Source: Streptomyces sp. WAC 01529 (lineage in GTDB: Bacteria > Actinomycetota > Actinomycetes > Streptomycetales > Streptomycetaceae). From it: a stretch of 64,000 nt of DNA. Positions 24,748 through 32,984 of this stretch are shown here, piece after piece. The translations under genes were made by a program, and so were the position numbers. The stretch's first letter is position 1, and every line of letters starts with the position of its first letter. Under the pieces are notes generated by a model. That model did no database searches, had not been told where the DNA came from, and saw only the letters and a program-made list of their open reading frames with translations. Where the stretch lies: positions 3,235,001-3,299,000 of the forward strand of contig NZ_CP029617.1 in NCBI RefSeq assembly GCF_003945545.1, given 5' to 3'.

Positions 24748-25257
24748 CTAGGCAGGCGCGCCCAGCTCCGCCCAGACCGTCTTGCCCGTGCCATCGGAGC
24801 CGCGGACCACGCCCCAGTCCAGGCAGAGCCGCTGGACGATGAACATGCCGTGCCCGCCGGGGCGCCCGGCGCGGTGCGGGGTGCGGGGCGCGGGCTGCCC
24901 CGCGCCGCGGTCGGATACCTCGATGCGCAGCACCTTGCCGTCGCAGGAGAGCCACAGCTCGTCCGGGCCCTCGGCATGCAGGCAGGCGTTGGTGACGAGT
25001 TCGGAGACGACGAGCAGGACGTCCTCGGCGGCGGCACGCCGGTCGGCGCTCTCCGCGGGCAGCCAGCCCCACGCGTGCAGCGCCTCGCGCGTGTAGTCCC
25101 GGGCGAGCGGGACGATGCCGCTCGCGCCGTTCAGGCTCAGCCGGCGGACCTGGCGAGCCGTGGGCGCCCCGGAAGCCCGGTCCTCGGGCGCGTCCGCGAC
25201 GGCGGCCTCGGACTCCGGGCCGCGGTCGCCCGGCGAGCAAGGCCGGGTGGTGCTCAT
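24748..25257 (-). CDS. prsI: SpoIIAB/RsbW-type ATP-binding anti-sigma factor (probable SigI partner)
   Basis: A 169-residue protein. After about 35 disordered residues comes a GHKL ATPase domain: N-box SELVTNACLHA, G1 region VSDRGAGQP, and G2 region GGHGMFIVQRLCLDWGV. Proteins of this class bind a SigB-type sigma factor and phosphorylate a STAS-domain antagonist. Here the antagonist gene (25507-25875) and a SigB-type sigma gene (26127) lie nearby, the same trio as the sigI partner-switching locus described in S. coelicolor. The symbol rests on that gene-order resemblance and is not certain. The 249-base gap to the antagonist gene suggests that it has its own promoter. Confidence 0.82.
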   Translation of the reverse strand: MSTTRPCSPGDRGPESEAAVADAPEDRASGAPTARQVRRLSLNGASGIVPLARDYTREALHAWGWLPAESADRRAAAEDVLLVVSELVTNACLHAEGPDELWLSCDGKVLRIEVSDRGAGQPAPRTPHRAGRPGGHGMFIVQRLCLDWGVVRGSDGTGKTVWAELGAPA

Positions 25258-25506
25258 CAGCGCTTCACCTCACCGACAAGATGACTGAGCACTCTGGACA
25301 CGCAGAGGACTCTGGGACAAGTAGGGGTCTGTGGACGAGTAGGGGGCATCGGCTGCTTGCCGTTCTGACAGATGACGGATCCAGGTCTCTCCTGCCCGGC
25401 CGAACCGTGAGAACACCCACTAGTTCGGGCCGGTCCGTGTGACGCTGGTAACGCCTTGATCACACAGAGACAACTGACGCGTAACTTTCGCGCGGAGCCG
25501 TCACGG

Positions 25507-25875
25507 TCAGTCCGCCAGGGCGGCGTCGAGCGTCTCGTGGAGAGTGAAGACGGCCTCCGCACCGGTGATCTCGAACACCCGGGCCACCACCGGCAGCATC
25601 CCGGCCAGATGGACTCCGCCCCCCGCGGCCTCGGCCTTGAGCCGGGCCCCGAGCAGCACGTTGAGCCCCGTGGAGTCACAGAACTCAAGACGCGAGCAGT
25701 CAACGACGAGCCGTGCGTAGCCCTCCGCGAGGCAGCTTTCCAGCGGCTCGCGCAGGAGATCGGCGGTGTGGTGATCCAGCTCACCCGCCGGTGTCACGAC
25801 GGCGCTCGTGCCCGCCTTCCGCACTTCGACCAGGAGTCGGCCCCTGTGCGCACTGCCGACCGTGCCGCGGTCCAT
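25507..25875 (-). CDS. arsI: STAS-domain anti-sigma factor antagonist
   Basis: A 122-residue protein from ATG 25875 (MDRGTVGSAHRGRLLVEV). The STAS fold is typical: VVTPAGELDHHTADLLREPLESCL, then LVVDCSRLEFCDSTGLNVLLGARL, where the serine of CDSTGL is the usual phosphorylation site, and a C-terminal helix VFTLHETLDAALAD. When dephosphorylated it would bind the anti-sigma factor and free the sigma factor. It is divergent from the sigma gene across 251 bases. A possible SigB-type promoter lies 70-95 bases upstream. A longer N-terminus from 25977 is open but lacks family similarity. Confidence 0.85.
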   Translation of the reverse strand: MDRGTVGSAHRGRLLVEVRKAGTSAVVTPAGELDHHTADLLREPLESCLAEGYARLVVDCSRLEFCDSTGLNVLLGARLKAEAAGGGVHLAGMLPVVARVFEITGAEAVFTLHETLDAALAD

Positions 25876-25947
25876 GCCGTCTCTCTCTTCCGACCGTCGT
25901 GGCTGTTGATGATGCCCCTGAACATTACGCCCTCCGTACGGTTCGGG

Positions 25948-25971
25948 GTACCCGAACATCCCCCCGAAATC
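25948..25971 (-). promoter_or_regulatory. Candidate SigB-type promoter (GATT - N14 - GGGTAC) upstream of the antagonist gene
   Basis: On the minus strand GATT (25971-25968) is followed after 14 bases by GGGTAC (25953-25948). Stress-sigma (SigB-like) promoters in Streptomyces follow roughly GNNT-N14-16-GGGTAC/T. Its position, about 70 bases before the antagonist start and in the divergent region of the sigma locus, fits autoregulation. GGGTAC also lies within a short palindrome. Confidence 0.45.
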
Positions 25972-26126
25972 GGACATTTACCCGCACAAGGCACTTGCGA
26001 GCGACGCGCGGAAGCGGGTAGGGGTAGAAGAGACACGAATCGACACGGACGGCTTTGGAGGCGCCGCACACCGCAGTGCACGTATTGGCATCGGCAGCCA
26101 TATGCCGAGAACGATGGAGGACACCC

Positions 26127-27071
26127 ATGTCACCCCGGCTCGACGAATCGCATACTGACCAAGCGACGTCGACACTCCCGCCGCACCGCTCCGCCACCAT
26201 CCCGGGCCCCTCCCACGAGCCCCAGCCGTCCCCGGAAGGCCTGGAAGCCCCGGAAACCCCGGAAGGCCTCGACGACCTTCCCGAGATCCCGCCGTACGAC
26301 AAGGTGGGGGCGCTGGACGCGCGGGCCCTGTCCAAGACCCTCTTCGGGCGCCTCGAATCGCTCGAGGAAGGCACCCACGAATACTCGTACGTGCGCAACA
26401 CCCTGGTCGAGCTGAACCTCGCCCTGGTGAAGTTCGCGGCCTCCCGGTTCCGCTCCCGCAGCGAGCCGATGGAGGACATCATCCAGGTCGGCACGATCGG
26501 CCTCATCAAGGCGATCGACCGCTTCGAACTCAGCCGCGGTGTGGAGTTCCCCACGTTCGCGATGCCGACGATCGTCGGTGAGATCAAGCGCTTCTTCCGT
26601 GACACGAGCTGGTCGGTGCGGGTCCCGCGCCGCCTCCAGGAACTCCGGCTCGACCTCGCCAAGGCGGGCGACGAACTCGCCCAGAAGTTCGATCGCGCCC
26701 CGACGGTCGGTGAACTCGCCGAGCGCCTCGGCATCTCCAACGACGAGGTCGTCGAGGGCATGGCCGCCTCCAACGCCTACACGGCCAGCTCGCTGGACGC
26801 CCAGCCCGAGGAGGACGACTCCGAGGGCGCGCTCGCGGACCGCATCGGCTACGAGGACCACGGTCTCGAGGGCATCGAGTACGTCGAGTCGCTGAAGCCG
26901 CTGATCGCCGAGCTGCCGCCGCGCGACCGCAAGATCCTCTCCCTCCGCTTCGTCGCCAACATGACGCAGTCGGAGATCGGCGAGGAGCTGGGCATCTCGC
27001 AGATGCACGTGTCGCGACTGCTGTCGCGGACCCTCGTCAAGCTCCGCAAGGGACTGACGGTCGAAGAGTGA
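26127..27071 (+). CDS. sigI: SigB/SigF-type RNA polymerase sigma factor
   Basis: A 314-residue protein with GGAGG before ATG 26127. About 60 proline-rich residues precede sigma region 2 (VELNLALVKFAASRFRSRSEPMEDIIQVGTIGLIKAIDRFE), region 3 (PTVGELAERLGISNDEVVEGMAA) and region 4 (LPPRDRKILSLRFVANMTQSEIGEELGISQMHVSRLLSRTLVKLR), the full SigB/SigF architecture. Such factors direct stress or developmental regulons and are held by RsbW-type anti-sigma factors. The adjacent divergent antagonist and anti-sigma genes complete a partner-switching module. The symbol is given by resemblance of gene order to the S. coelicolor sigI locus; several other SigB paralogues exist in the genus. A hairpin terminator follows. 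Confidence 0.88.
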   Translation: MSPRLDESHTDQATSTLPPHRSATIPGPSHEPQPSPEGLEAPETPEGLDDLPEIPPYDKVGALDARALSKTLFGRLESLEEGTHEYSYVRNTLVELNLALVKFAASRFRSRSEPMEDIIQVGTIGLIKAIDRFELSRGVEFPTFAMPTIVGEIKRFFRDTSWSVRVPRRLQELRLDLAKAGDELAQKFDRAPTVGELAERLGISNDEVVEGMAASNAYTASSLDAQPEEDDSEGALADRIGYEDHGLEGIEYVESLKPLIAELPPRDRKILSLRFVANMTQSEIGEELGISQMHVSRLLSRTLVKLRKGLTVEE

Positions 27072-27097
27072 CCCGGCGCGGCGCCGCTGCGCGCCCG

Positions 27098-27149
27098 AAC
27101 GGCCCTGTGGGGCCCGCCTCTTGACGGGGGCGGGCCCCACAGCCGTTCC
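27098..27149 (+). terminator. Terminator after the sigma factor gene
   Basis: CTGTGGGGCCCGCC (27105-27118) pairs exactly with GGCGGGCCCCACAG (27129-27142) across a 10-base loop. Outer GAACGG and CCGTTC extend the stem past a small bulge. Confidence 0.9.
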
Positions 27150-27261
27150 GGCGGGACGGCGTCCGGCAGGGCCGGAGCGTTCGCCGTTCACCCCTTTGGT
27201 CGAGTTGATCCGGTTTTCGAACACGCCCTACGCTTTTCGGTGAGACAGCGGCTGGCGCCGG

Positions 27262-30200
27262 ATGGGACGTGCTCGGGCGGGGGCGGTCGTGATCGTGGGG
27301 CCGGGGGAGGACGGTGGCGCGCAGGACCTGCTCGGGCGGGGGGAGTTCCTGCGGGCGATGCGCGCCCAGTTGGAGCGGGCCCGTGGCGGTCGCGGCGGGC
27401 TGCTGCTGGTCAGCGGTGAGGCGGGCATCGGCAAGACGGCCCTCACCGGTTGCGCGGTGCACGAGGCGCGGCGTGCGGGCATGGCCGTGTTGCGCGGGTC
27501 GTGCTGGGGCGCCGACGGCACTCCGGGGTACTGGCCCTGGACACAGGTCATACGCGGTCTGCGCGGCTCCCTGCGGGCAGAGGCGTGGGAGGCCGCGTCC
27601 GAGGCTGCCGGTACGGCGTGGCAGGTGCTGCTTGACGGCGGGGGCCGGGCCGAGGAGTCGGGGCGGTTCGAGCTGTTCGACGCGGTCACGACCATGCTGG
27701 TCACCGCGGCGCAGCACCAGCCCGTCCTGGTGGTGCTGGAAGACGTGCACTGGGCCGACTCGGCGTCGGTCGCCCTCCTGGAGTTCGCGGCGCAGCACGT
27801 ATCGCTGGAGCGGGTGTTGATCGTGGCCACGTGCAGGCTCGTCGAGGTCGAGCGGCCCGACCACTCCCTGCGCGACCGGCTCCGGTCATTGACGGCCCGG
27901 GCGACGACCCTCACGCTCACGGGACTCGGCGCCGACGACGTCGCCGAACTGATGCACCGTACGGCGGGAACCGCCCCGGACGGCAGGCTCGTCGCCGACG
28001 TGCTGCACCGGACGGGCGGCAACCCCTTCTTCGTACAGGAGACCGCGCGCCTGTGGGCCGGCGGTCACGAGGTGAGCGGGATGTCGCCGGGCCTGCACGC
28101 CTCGCTCCGGCAGCGGTTGCACCTGCTGGACGGTGCCGTCGCCGACTGTCTGGGGGCCGCGTCCGTCCTCGGGCGGCGGTTCCGCGCCGACACCCTGGCG
28201 AGCGTCATGGGCGCCCCGCCCGGGGAGGTGTGCCGGTGGCTGGACCAGGCCGCGGGCGCGCGGCTCGTGGCGTACGAGCCCGACGGGGAGGCCTCCCAGG
28301 ACTGGCTCTCCCGGGACTCGCTCTCCCAGAAGGCGGTCTCCCGGGAAGTGGTCTTCGAGCATGACCTCGTGCGCGAGACCCTTTACGGCAGCCTGGACAC
28401 CCGGCGCGTACGCCGACTGCACGCCGCCGCCGTACGCGCGCTGCGCAGCACCACGGACGCGCGGGACGTGACCCTCCCGGTGGAGCTGGCCCGCCACGCC
28501 CACCTCGCCTTCGAGGAGCTGGACCGCGACGAGGCGGTGGACCTCCTGCTGTCCGCCGCGCGGCACGCGGAGAACCGCATGGCGCACGAGGAAGCGGCCG
28601 GGCACTATCAGCGCGCCCTCGACCGCCTCGGCGACGCGGCCCCCGCGCGCCGGGTGCTGCTCATCCTCCACTTCGGGACGGCGCTCCAGATGCTCGGCGA
28701 ACACGAGCGTTCCTGGCGGGAGTACGCCGACGCCGCCACCCTGGCGCGGGGGCTGAACGATCCGCTGCTGATGGGGTGGACCGCACTGACCCTGTACGGC
28801 TCCGACGGGCGCGGCGACACCGCGCTGCTGAAGCCACGCGTCCTGCGGTGGGCCCACGAACAGCAACGCGCCGCTTCCGGGGAACCGGCGACGGCGGGGG
28901 ACGACGGCGAACCGACCCTGTCGCAGTGCTCCCTGGCCCGGCACGTGGCGGCCGGTGTGATCGCCGGGGCCCGTGCGGCGGGCGATGACGACACGTTGCA
29001 CATCGGGCTCTGGGCACGACTGCAGTCGGAGTGGGGTCCGCGGACGGTGGGCGACCGGCGGGCCCTCGCGGAAGAGCTCGTCGCGGTGTCCCGGCGCCGT
29101 GGCGACCGGTGGACGGAGCACGTGGCGATGTCCATGAGCTGGGTCGCCGCACTGGAGGCGGGCGACCCGCGCTTCATGGAGGACTTCCACGCCATGGTGG
29201 CCCTGGGCGCCGCCGACGGCTCGGCCCGCCTGCGGCTGCACTCCGTGATCGACCGCAGCATCATCGACGCCCTGACCGGCAGGTTCACCGAGGCGACCGA
29301 GCTGCTCGAAGCCTCGGAGTCGATGAGCGCGTCGAGCGCCAACTACTACCAGTACTTCGTCTCCCACCACCGCTGGAGCCTGCTCGTCCTGCGCGGCAGG
29401 TTCACCGAGGCGCGGCGGCTGCTCGACACACTGCGGGCCCAGCAGCATCCGTACGTCGACCTCGTCGAGGCCCTCGCCGACCTGGAGGCCGGCGAGGGCC
29501 GGGGCGTGCCCGTCCCCCGCCCGGGCGCGGGCGCCGGCGGTGACACGGTGCTCCACCGCAGCGTCACCCCCCTGTGGCTGCGCTACCAGGCGCAGGCGGC
29601 CGCCGCGTCGGGCGACCCGGCGTGGTGCGACAACGCCCACGCCGCGCTCGTCCCGTACACCGGCCAGTGGCTGGTCTCCCTCTTCGGATGGGACATCAGC
29701 GGCCCGGCCGCGCTCTGGCTCGGCGTGCTCGACGCGGCGCGACAGCGCTGGGACTCGGCCGTACGCCATCTCACCGAGGCATGCCGGTCGGCCGACCGCC
29801 TGCACGCGCTGCCCTGGTCGCTGCGGTCCCGCCTCGAACTGACGGCCGCGATCGCGGCGCAGGGCGCCCACGACGAGCGGTACGTGGCCCGCCTGCTCGG
29901 CGAGGCGGAGCCGCAGGCGCGGGAGCTGGGAATGACGCATCTGCTCGCCCGCGTCGAGCACTTGGGCGGCGGTCGTCCCGACCGGGTTGACGCGCCCGCC
30001 GCGTACGAGTTCCGTCGCAACGGCGAGGTGTGGCGGCTGACGTACGAGGGCCGCACCGTACACATGCCCGACGCGAAGGGCCTGCGCGACCTCCACTGCC
30101 TGCTGAGCCTGCCCGGCCAGGACATCGCGGCGGTCCGGCTGCTGAACCCGGACGACGACACCGTCGCCACCGCGCACGGAATGGGGGCCGACGACGTGCT

Positions 30201-30543
30201 CGACGACGAGGCCCGCACCCGCTACCGACGTCATCTGGAGCGGCTGGAGGAGGAGATCGACCGGGCGGTCGAACAGGGCGACGAGCGACGCGCGGCCGCC
30301 TACGACCAAGAGCGAGCGGACCTGCTGGAGGAGCTGCGCCGCTACGCGGGTCTCGGAGGCCGCCCCCGCCGCCTGGGCGACTCGCGCGAACGCGCCCGGA
30401 AGAACGTCACCGGCCGCATCCGTGACACCTTGCGCAAGCTGGACCAGCGGCACCCCGACCTCGCGGCCCACCTGCGCCGCGCCCTCTCCACCGGGACGAT
30501 GTGCCGCTACACCCCCGACCGGGAGCTCCGCTGGAAGCTGTGA
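27262..30543 (+). CDS. Large AAA/STAND-type ATPase with TPR-like region and unassigned C-terminal domain (putative regulator)
   Basis: A 1093-residue protein. A STAND-like P-loop domain is at about 23-260: Walker A GEAGIGKT (52-59) and Walker B VLVVLEDVHWAD (155-166), with LTLTGLGADDVAELM and RTGGNPFFVQE as in LuxR-family MalT-like and adenylyl-cyclase-associated ATPases. A long helical, TPR-like region fills about 400-890. The last ~170 residues carry EVWRLTYEGRTVHMPDAKGL, a charged predicted coiled coil (YRRHLERLEEEIDRAVEQGD) and RARKNVTGRIRDTLRKL...RRALSTGTMCRYTP. No LuxR-type helix-turn-helix ends the protein. It probably senses a ligand and signals by ATP-driven oligomerisation. It is convergent with the propeller genes across a terminator. 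Confidence 0.8.
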   Translation: MGRARAGAVVIVGPGEDGGAQDLLGRGEFLRAMRAQLERARGGRGGLLLVSGEAGIGKTALTGCAVHEARRAGMAVLRGSCWGADGTPGYWPWTQVIRGLRGSLRAEAWEAASEAAGTAWQVLLDGGGRAEESGRFELFDAVTTMLVTAAQHQPVLVVLEDVHWADSASVALLEFAAQHVSLERVLIVATCRLVEVERPDHSLRDRLRSLTARATTLTLTGLGADDVAELMHRTAGTAPDGRLVADVLHRTGGNPFFVQETARLWAGGHEVSGMSPGLHASLRQRLHLLDGAVADCLGAASVLGRRFRADTLASVMGAPPGEVCRWLDQAAGARLVAYEPDGEASQDWLSRDSLSQKAVSREVVFEHDLVRETLYGSLDTRRVRRLHAAAVRALRSTTDARDVTLPVELARHAHLAFEELDRDEAVDLLLSAARHAENRMAHEEAAGHYQRALDRLGDAAPARRVLLILHFGTALQMLGEHERSWREYADAATLARGLNDPLLMGWTALTLYGSDGRGDTALLKPRVLRWAHEQQRAASGEPATAGDDGEPTLSQCSLARHVAAGVIAGARAAGDDDTLHIGLWARLQSEWGPRTVGDRRALAEELVAVSRRRGDRWTEHVAMSMSWVAALEAGDPRFMEDFHAMVALGAADGSARLRLHSVIDRSIIDALTGRFTEATELLEASESMSASSANYYQYFVSHHRWSLLVLRGRFTEARRLLDTLRAQQHPYVDLVEALADLEAGEGRGVPVPRPGAGAGGDTVLHRSVTPLWLRYQAQAAAASGDPAWCDNAHAALVPYTGQWLVSLFGWDISGPAALWLGVLDAARQRWDSAVRHLTEACRSADRLHALPWSLRSRLELTAAIAAQGAHDERYVARLLGEAEPQARELGMTHLLARVEHLGGGRPDRVDAPAAYEFRRNGEVWRLTYEGRTVHMPDAKGLRDLHCLLSLPGQDIAAVRLLNPDDDTVATAHGMGADDVLDDEARTRYRRHLERLEEEIDRAVEQGDERRAAAYDQERADLLEELRRYAGLGGRPRRLGDSRERARKNVTGRIRDTLRKLDQRHPDLAAHLRRALSTGTMCRYTPDRELRWKL

Positions 30544-30545
30544 CC

Positions 30546-30582
30546 GGCCGTCGCGGACACCACACCGGTGTCCGCGACGGCC
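30546..30582. terminator. Perfect 16-bp hairpin between convergent genes
   Basis: GGCCGTCGCGGACACC (30546-30561) and its exact complement (30567-30582) close a 5-base loop between the ATPase stop and the stop of the convergent propeller gene, a clear bidirectional terminator. Confidence 0.92.
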
Positions 30583-30600
30583 TGCTGTGCGAAGGCAGGA

Positions 30601-31557
30601 TCACAGCGGTTGCCAGTCGAGCCAGGTGCTGCCGGGCTGGTGCTGCCAACGGTGATGTACGCCCCCGGGGTTGTTGGCGAAGATCTCCAGCCGCCCGTCC
30701 CGATTACGCAGCGCCCGGATGAAGTAGCCCCCGCCACCGAAGTCCTGCCAGGTACGCCACGCCCCCGAAGCACCCACCTGGTAGTTGTGCTGCAGGACGT
30801 CATCGTTCATGGCGAACACCTCGATCCGCTCGTCATGCGACTCCACCACCGCAAGCCGCGCGCTCACCGGACCACCCAACGGCTGCCAGTCATGCCAGTC
30901 ACCGGCCGGCACGTTCTGCCAACGGTGGTGTACCCCTGAGTCGTTGGACGCGAAGACCTCCAACCGCCCGTCACGGTTCTTCGCCACCGCCAGGTGCTCA
31001 CCACCCAGACCGAAATCGACCCACTCCCGCCACGTCCCCGCCAGATCCGTCTGACACGTGTGCCGGAAGATGTCGTCATTCATGGCGAACACCTCGATCC
31101 GCCCGTCGGATGCCGGAGCCGCCGCGAGACGCGCACCCGCCGGACCACCCAACGGCCGCCAGTCATGCCACGTACCGCCCGGCGTGTTGTGCCAACGGTG
31201 ATGCACACCAGCGGAGTTGGAGGCGAAGACTTCCAACCGGCCGTCGTGGTTGCTCCCGACCGCCAGGTGGTCCCCTCCCCCGCCGAACGCGTACCAGTCG
31301 GCCCACTCCGCCGACACCTTCGCCTGATAGCGGTGCATGAACGTGTCACCGTTCATGGCGAACAGCTCCAGGCGCCCGTCCGGCGAAGCCGCCAGCGCGA
31401 CCGTCGCCGACGCGGGGCCGCCGAACGGCCGCCAGCCCGACCACGCGCCACCCGGCTCATGCTGATACGTGTGGTAGATCTGGTCGACCGCCGCATGGAA
31501 CACCTCCACACGACCGTCCGCCGACATCCCCACCGCGAGCCGCTGCCGCCGGTCCGG
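30601..31557 (-). repeat. 957-bp direct repeat, copy A (propeller module)
   Basis: This stretch encodes residues 138-455 and the stop of the lysozyme-like fusion. It matches 32028-32984 codon for codon without insertions; the encoded 318 residues differ at 12 places. Similarity begins abruptly at PDRRQRLAV and runs exactly to the stop codon, and the bases before each junction are unrelated. Confidence 0.9.
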
Positions 31558-31968
31558 TTTTCCCGGGCCGACCGCCTCCTTCGCTTCGTCGAGCAGCGCG
31601 CGGGCCTTGCCCTCGGCCTGGTCGTACCGGTCGGGGAACGCGGAACGCTGCACCCTCTGGGCGGTCTGCCCGGCCGTCAGGTTCGGGTGCTGCTGCTCGA
31701 CGCGGATAGCCCGCGTGAAGAACTGCTCGGCGGCGTACGGCACGTGCATGATCTGTTGCGGTGTGCCCCAGCCTTGGCTCGGGCGCTGCTGGAAGACGCC
31801 GAGGGAGTCGCGGTCGCCGCAGTCGAGGTTGTTCATGTGGGACTCGACCCAGCCGGCTTCGAAGCCGGCCAGCATCACTTTGTCGGAGACGCCGAGGTCG
31901 CGGCCGACGGTGTACACCGTCTTCGTGACGTCCAGGTCTCGGTCCGGGGGTACGCGGCAGGGTGCCAT
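30601..31968 (-). CDS. Lysozyme-like (transglycosylase-type) domain fused to a seven-repeat lectin-like beta-propeller, no signal peptide
   Basis: A 455-residue protein from ATG 31968 (AGGAAC upstream). Residues 15-130 look like the lysozyme-superfamily domain of actinobacterial wall enzymes: GFEAGWVESHMNNLDCGDRDSLGVFQQRPSQGWGTPQQI, then a helical end (TAQRVQRSAFPDRY). Glu42 in WVESHMN is in the expected catalytic position. Residues 138-455 hold seven repeats of about 45 residues with the motif DGR(L/V/I)E(V/L/I)FA...(H)HRW/Y, resembling PLL/tectonin-type carbohydrate-binding propellers. There is no Sec or Tat signal and no membrane segment, so how it would reach the wall is unclear. The propeller is nearly identical to that of the upstream gene. 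Function is inferred. Confidence 0.72.
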   Translation of the reverse strand: MAPCRVPPDRDLDVTKTVYTVGRDLGVSDKVMLAGFEAGWVESHMNNLDCGDRDSLGVFQQRPSQGWGTPQQIMHVPYAAEQFFTRAIRVEQQHPNLTAGQTAQRVQRSAFPDRYDQAEGKARALLDEAKEAVGPGKPDRRQRLAVGMSADGRVEVFHAAVDQIYHTYQHEPGGAWSGWRPFGGPASATVALAASPDGRLELFAMNGDTFMHRYQAKVSAEWADWYAFGGGGDHLAVGSNHDGRLEVFASNSAGVHHRWHNTPGGTWHDWRPLGGPAGARLAAAPASDGRIEVFAMNDDIFRHTCQTDLAGTWREWVDFGLGGEHLAVAKNRDGRLEVFASNDSGVHHRWQNVPAGDWHDWQPLGGPVSARLAVVESHDERIEVFAMNDDVLQHNYQVGASGAWRTWQDFGGGGYFIRALRNRDGRLEIFANNPGGVHHRWQHQPGSTWLDWQPL

Positions 31969-32027
31969 GGGAGTGTTCCTGTCTGTGCGAGGCTCTGTGC
32001 GAGGCCGATGGGGCTCGGGTGAGGGCG

Positions 32028-32984
32028 TCACAGCGGTTGCCAGTCGAGCCAGGTGCTGCCGGGCTGGTGCTGCCAACGGTGATGTACGCCCCCGGGGTTG
32101 TTGGCGAAGATCTCCAGCCGCCCGTCCCGATTACGCAGCGCCCGGATGAAGTAGCCCCCGCCACCGAAGTCCTGCCAGGTACGCCACGCCCCCGACGCAT
32201 CCACCTGGTAGTTGTGCTGCAAGACGTCGTCGTTCATGGCGAACACCTCGATCCGCTCGTCATGCGACTCCACCACCGCAAGCCGTGCGCTCACCGGACC
32301 ACCCAGCGGCTGCCAGTCATGCCAGTCACCGGCCGGGATGTTCTGCCAACGGTGGTGTACCCCCGAGTCGTTGGTCGCGAAGACCTCCAACCGCCCGTCA
32401 CGGTTCTTCGCCACCGCCAGATGCTCACCCCCCAGACCGAAATCGACCCACTCCCGCCACGTCCCCGTCAGGTCGGTCTGGCAGGTGTGCCGGAAGATGT
32501 CGTCGTTCATCGCGAACACCTCGATCCGGCCGTCGGATGCCGGAGCCGCCGCGAGACGCGCACCCGCCGGACCACCCAACGGCCGCCAGTCATGCCACGT
32601 CCCACCCGGCGTGTTGTGCCAACGGTGGTGGACGCCGTCGCCGTTGGAGGCGAACACCTCCAGGCGGCCGTCGTGGTTCTTGGACACGGCCAGGTGGTCT
32701 CCGCCGCCGCCGAACGCATACCAGTCGGCCCATTCCCCCGACACCTTCGCCTGGTACCGGTGCATGAACGTGTCGCCGTTCATGGCGAACAGCTCCAGGC
32801 GCCCGTCCGGCGAAGCCGCCAGCGCCAGGGCCGCCGACGCGGGGCCGCCGAACGCCCGCCAGCCCGACCACGCACCACCCGGCTCATGCTGATACGTGTG
32901 GTAGATCTGGTCGACCGCCGCATGGAACACCTCCACACGACCGTCCGCCGACATCCCCACCGCCAGCCGCTGCCGCCGGTCCGG
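32028..32984 (-). repeat. 957-bp direct repeat, copy B (propeller module)
   Basis: The partner of 30601-31557, encoding residues 161-478 of the metallopeptidase fusion. Many long runs of bases are identical, including the first 150 or so at the 3' end of each gene, which suggests recent duplication or ongoing gene conversion. Confidence 0.9.

Noticed and set aside
27886..30471. 861-codon minus-strand frame opposite the large ATPase
   Set aside because: Same mirror effect: no conserved motifs and arginine/glycine/valine-rich composition.
27262..30543. Large ATPase considered as a LuxR (LAL) regulator
   Set aside because: The C-terminus lacks the LuxR helix-turn-helix pattern; the protein ends in a charged coiled coil and basic segment.
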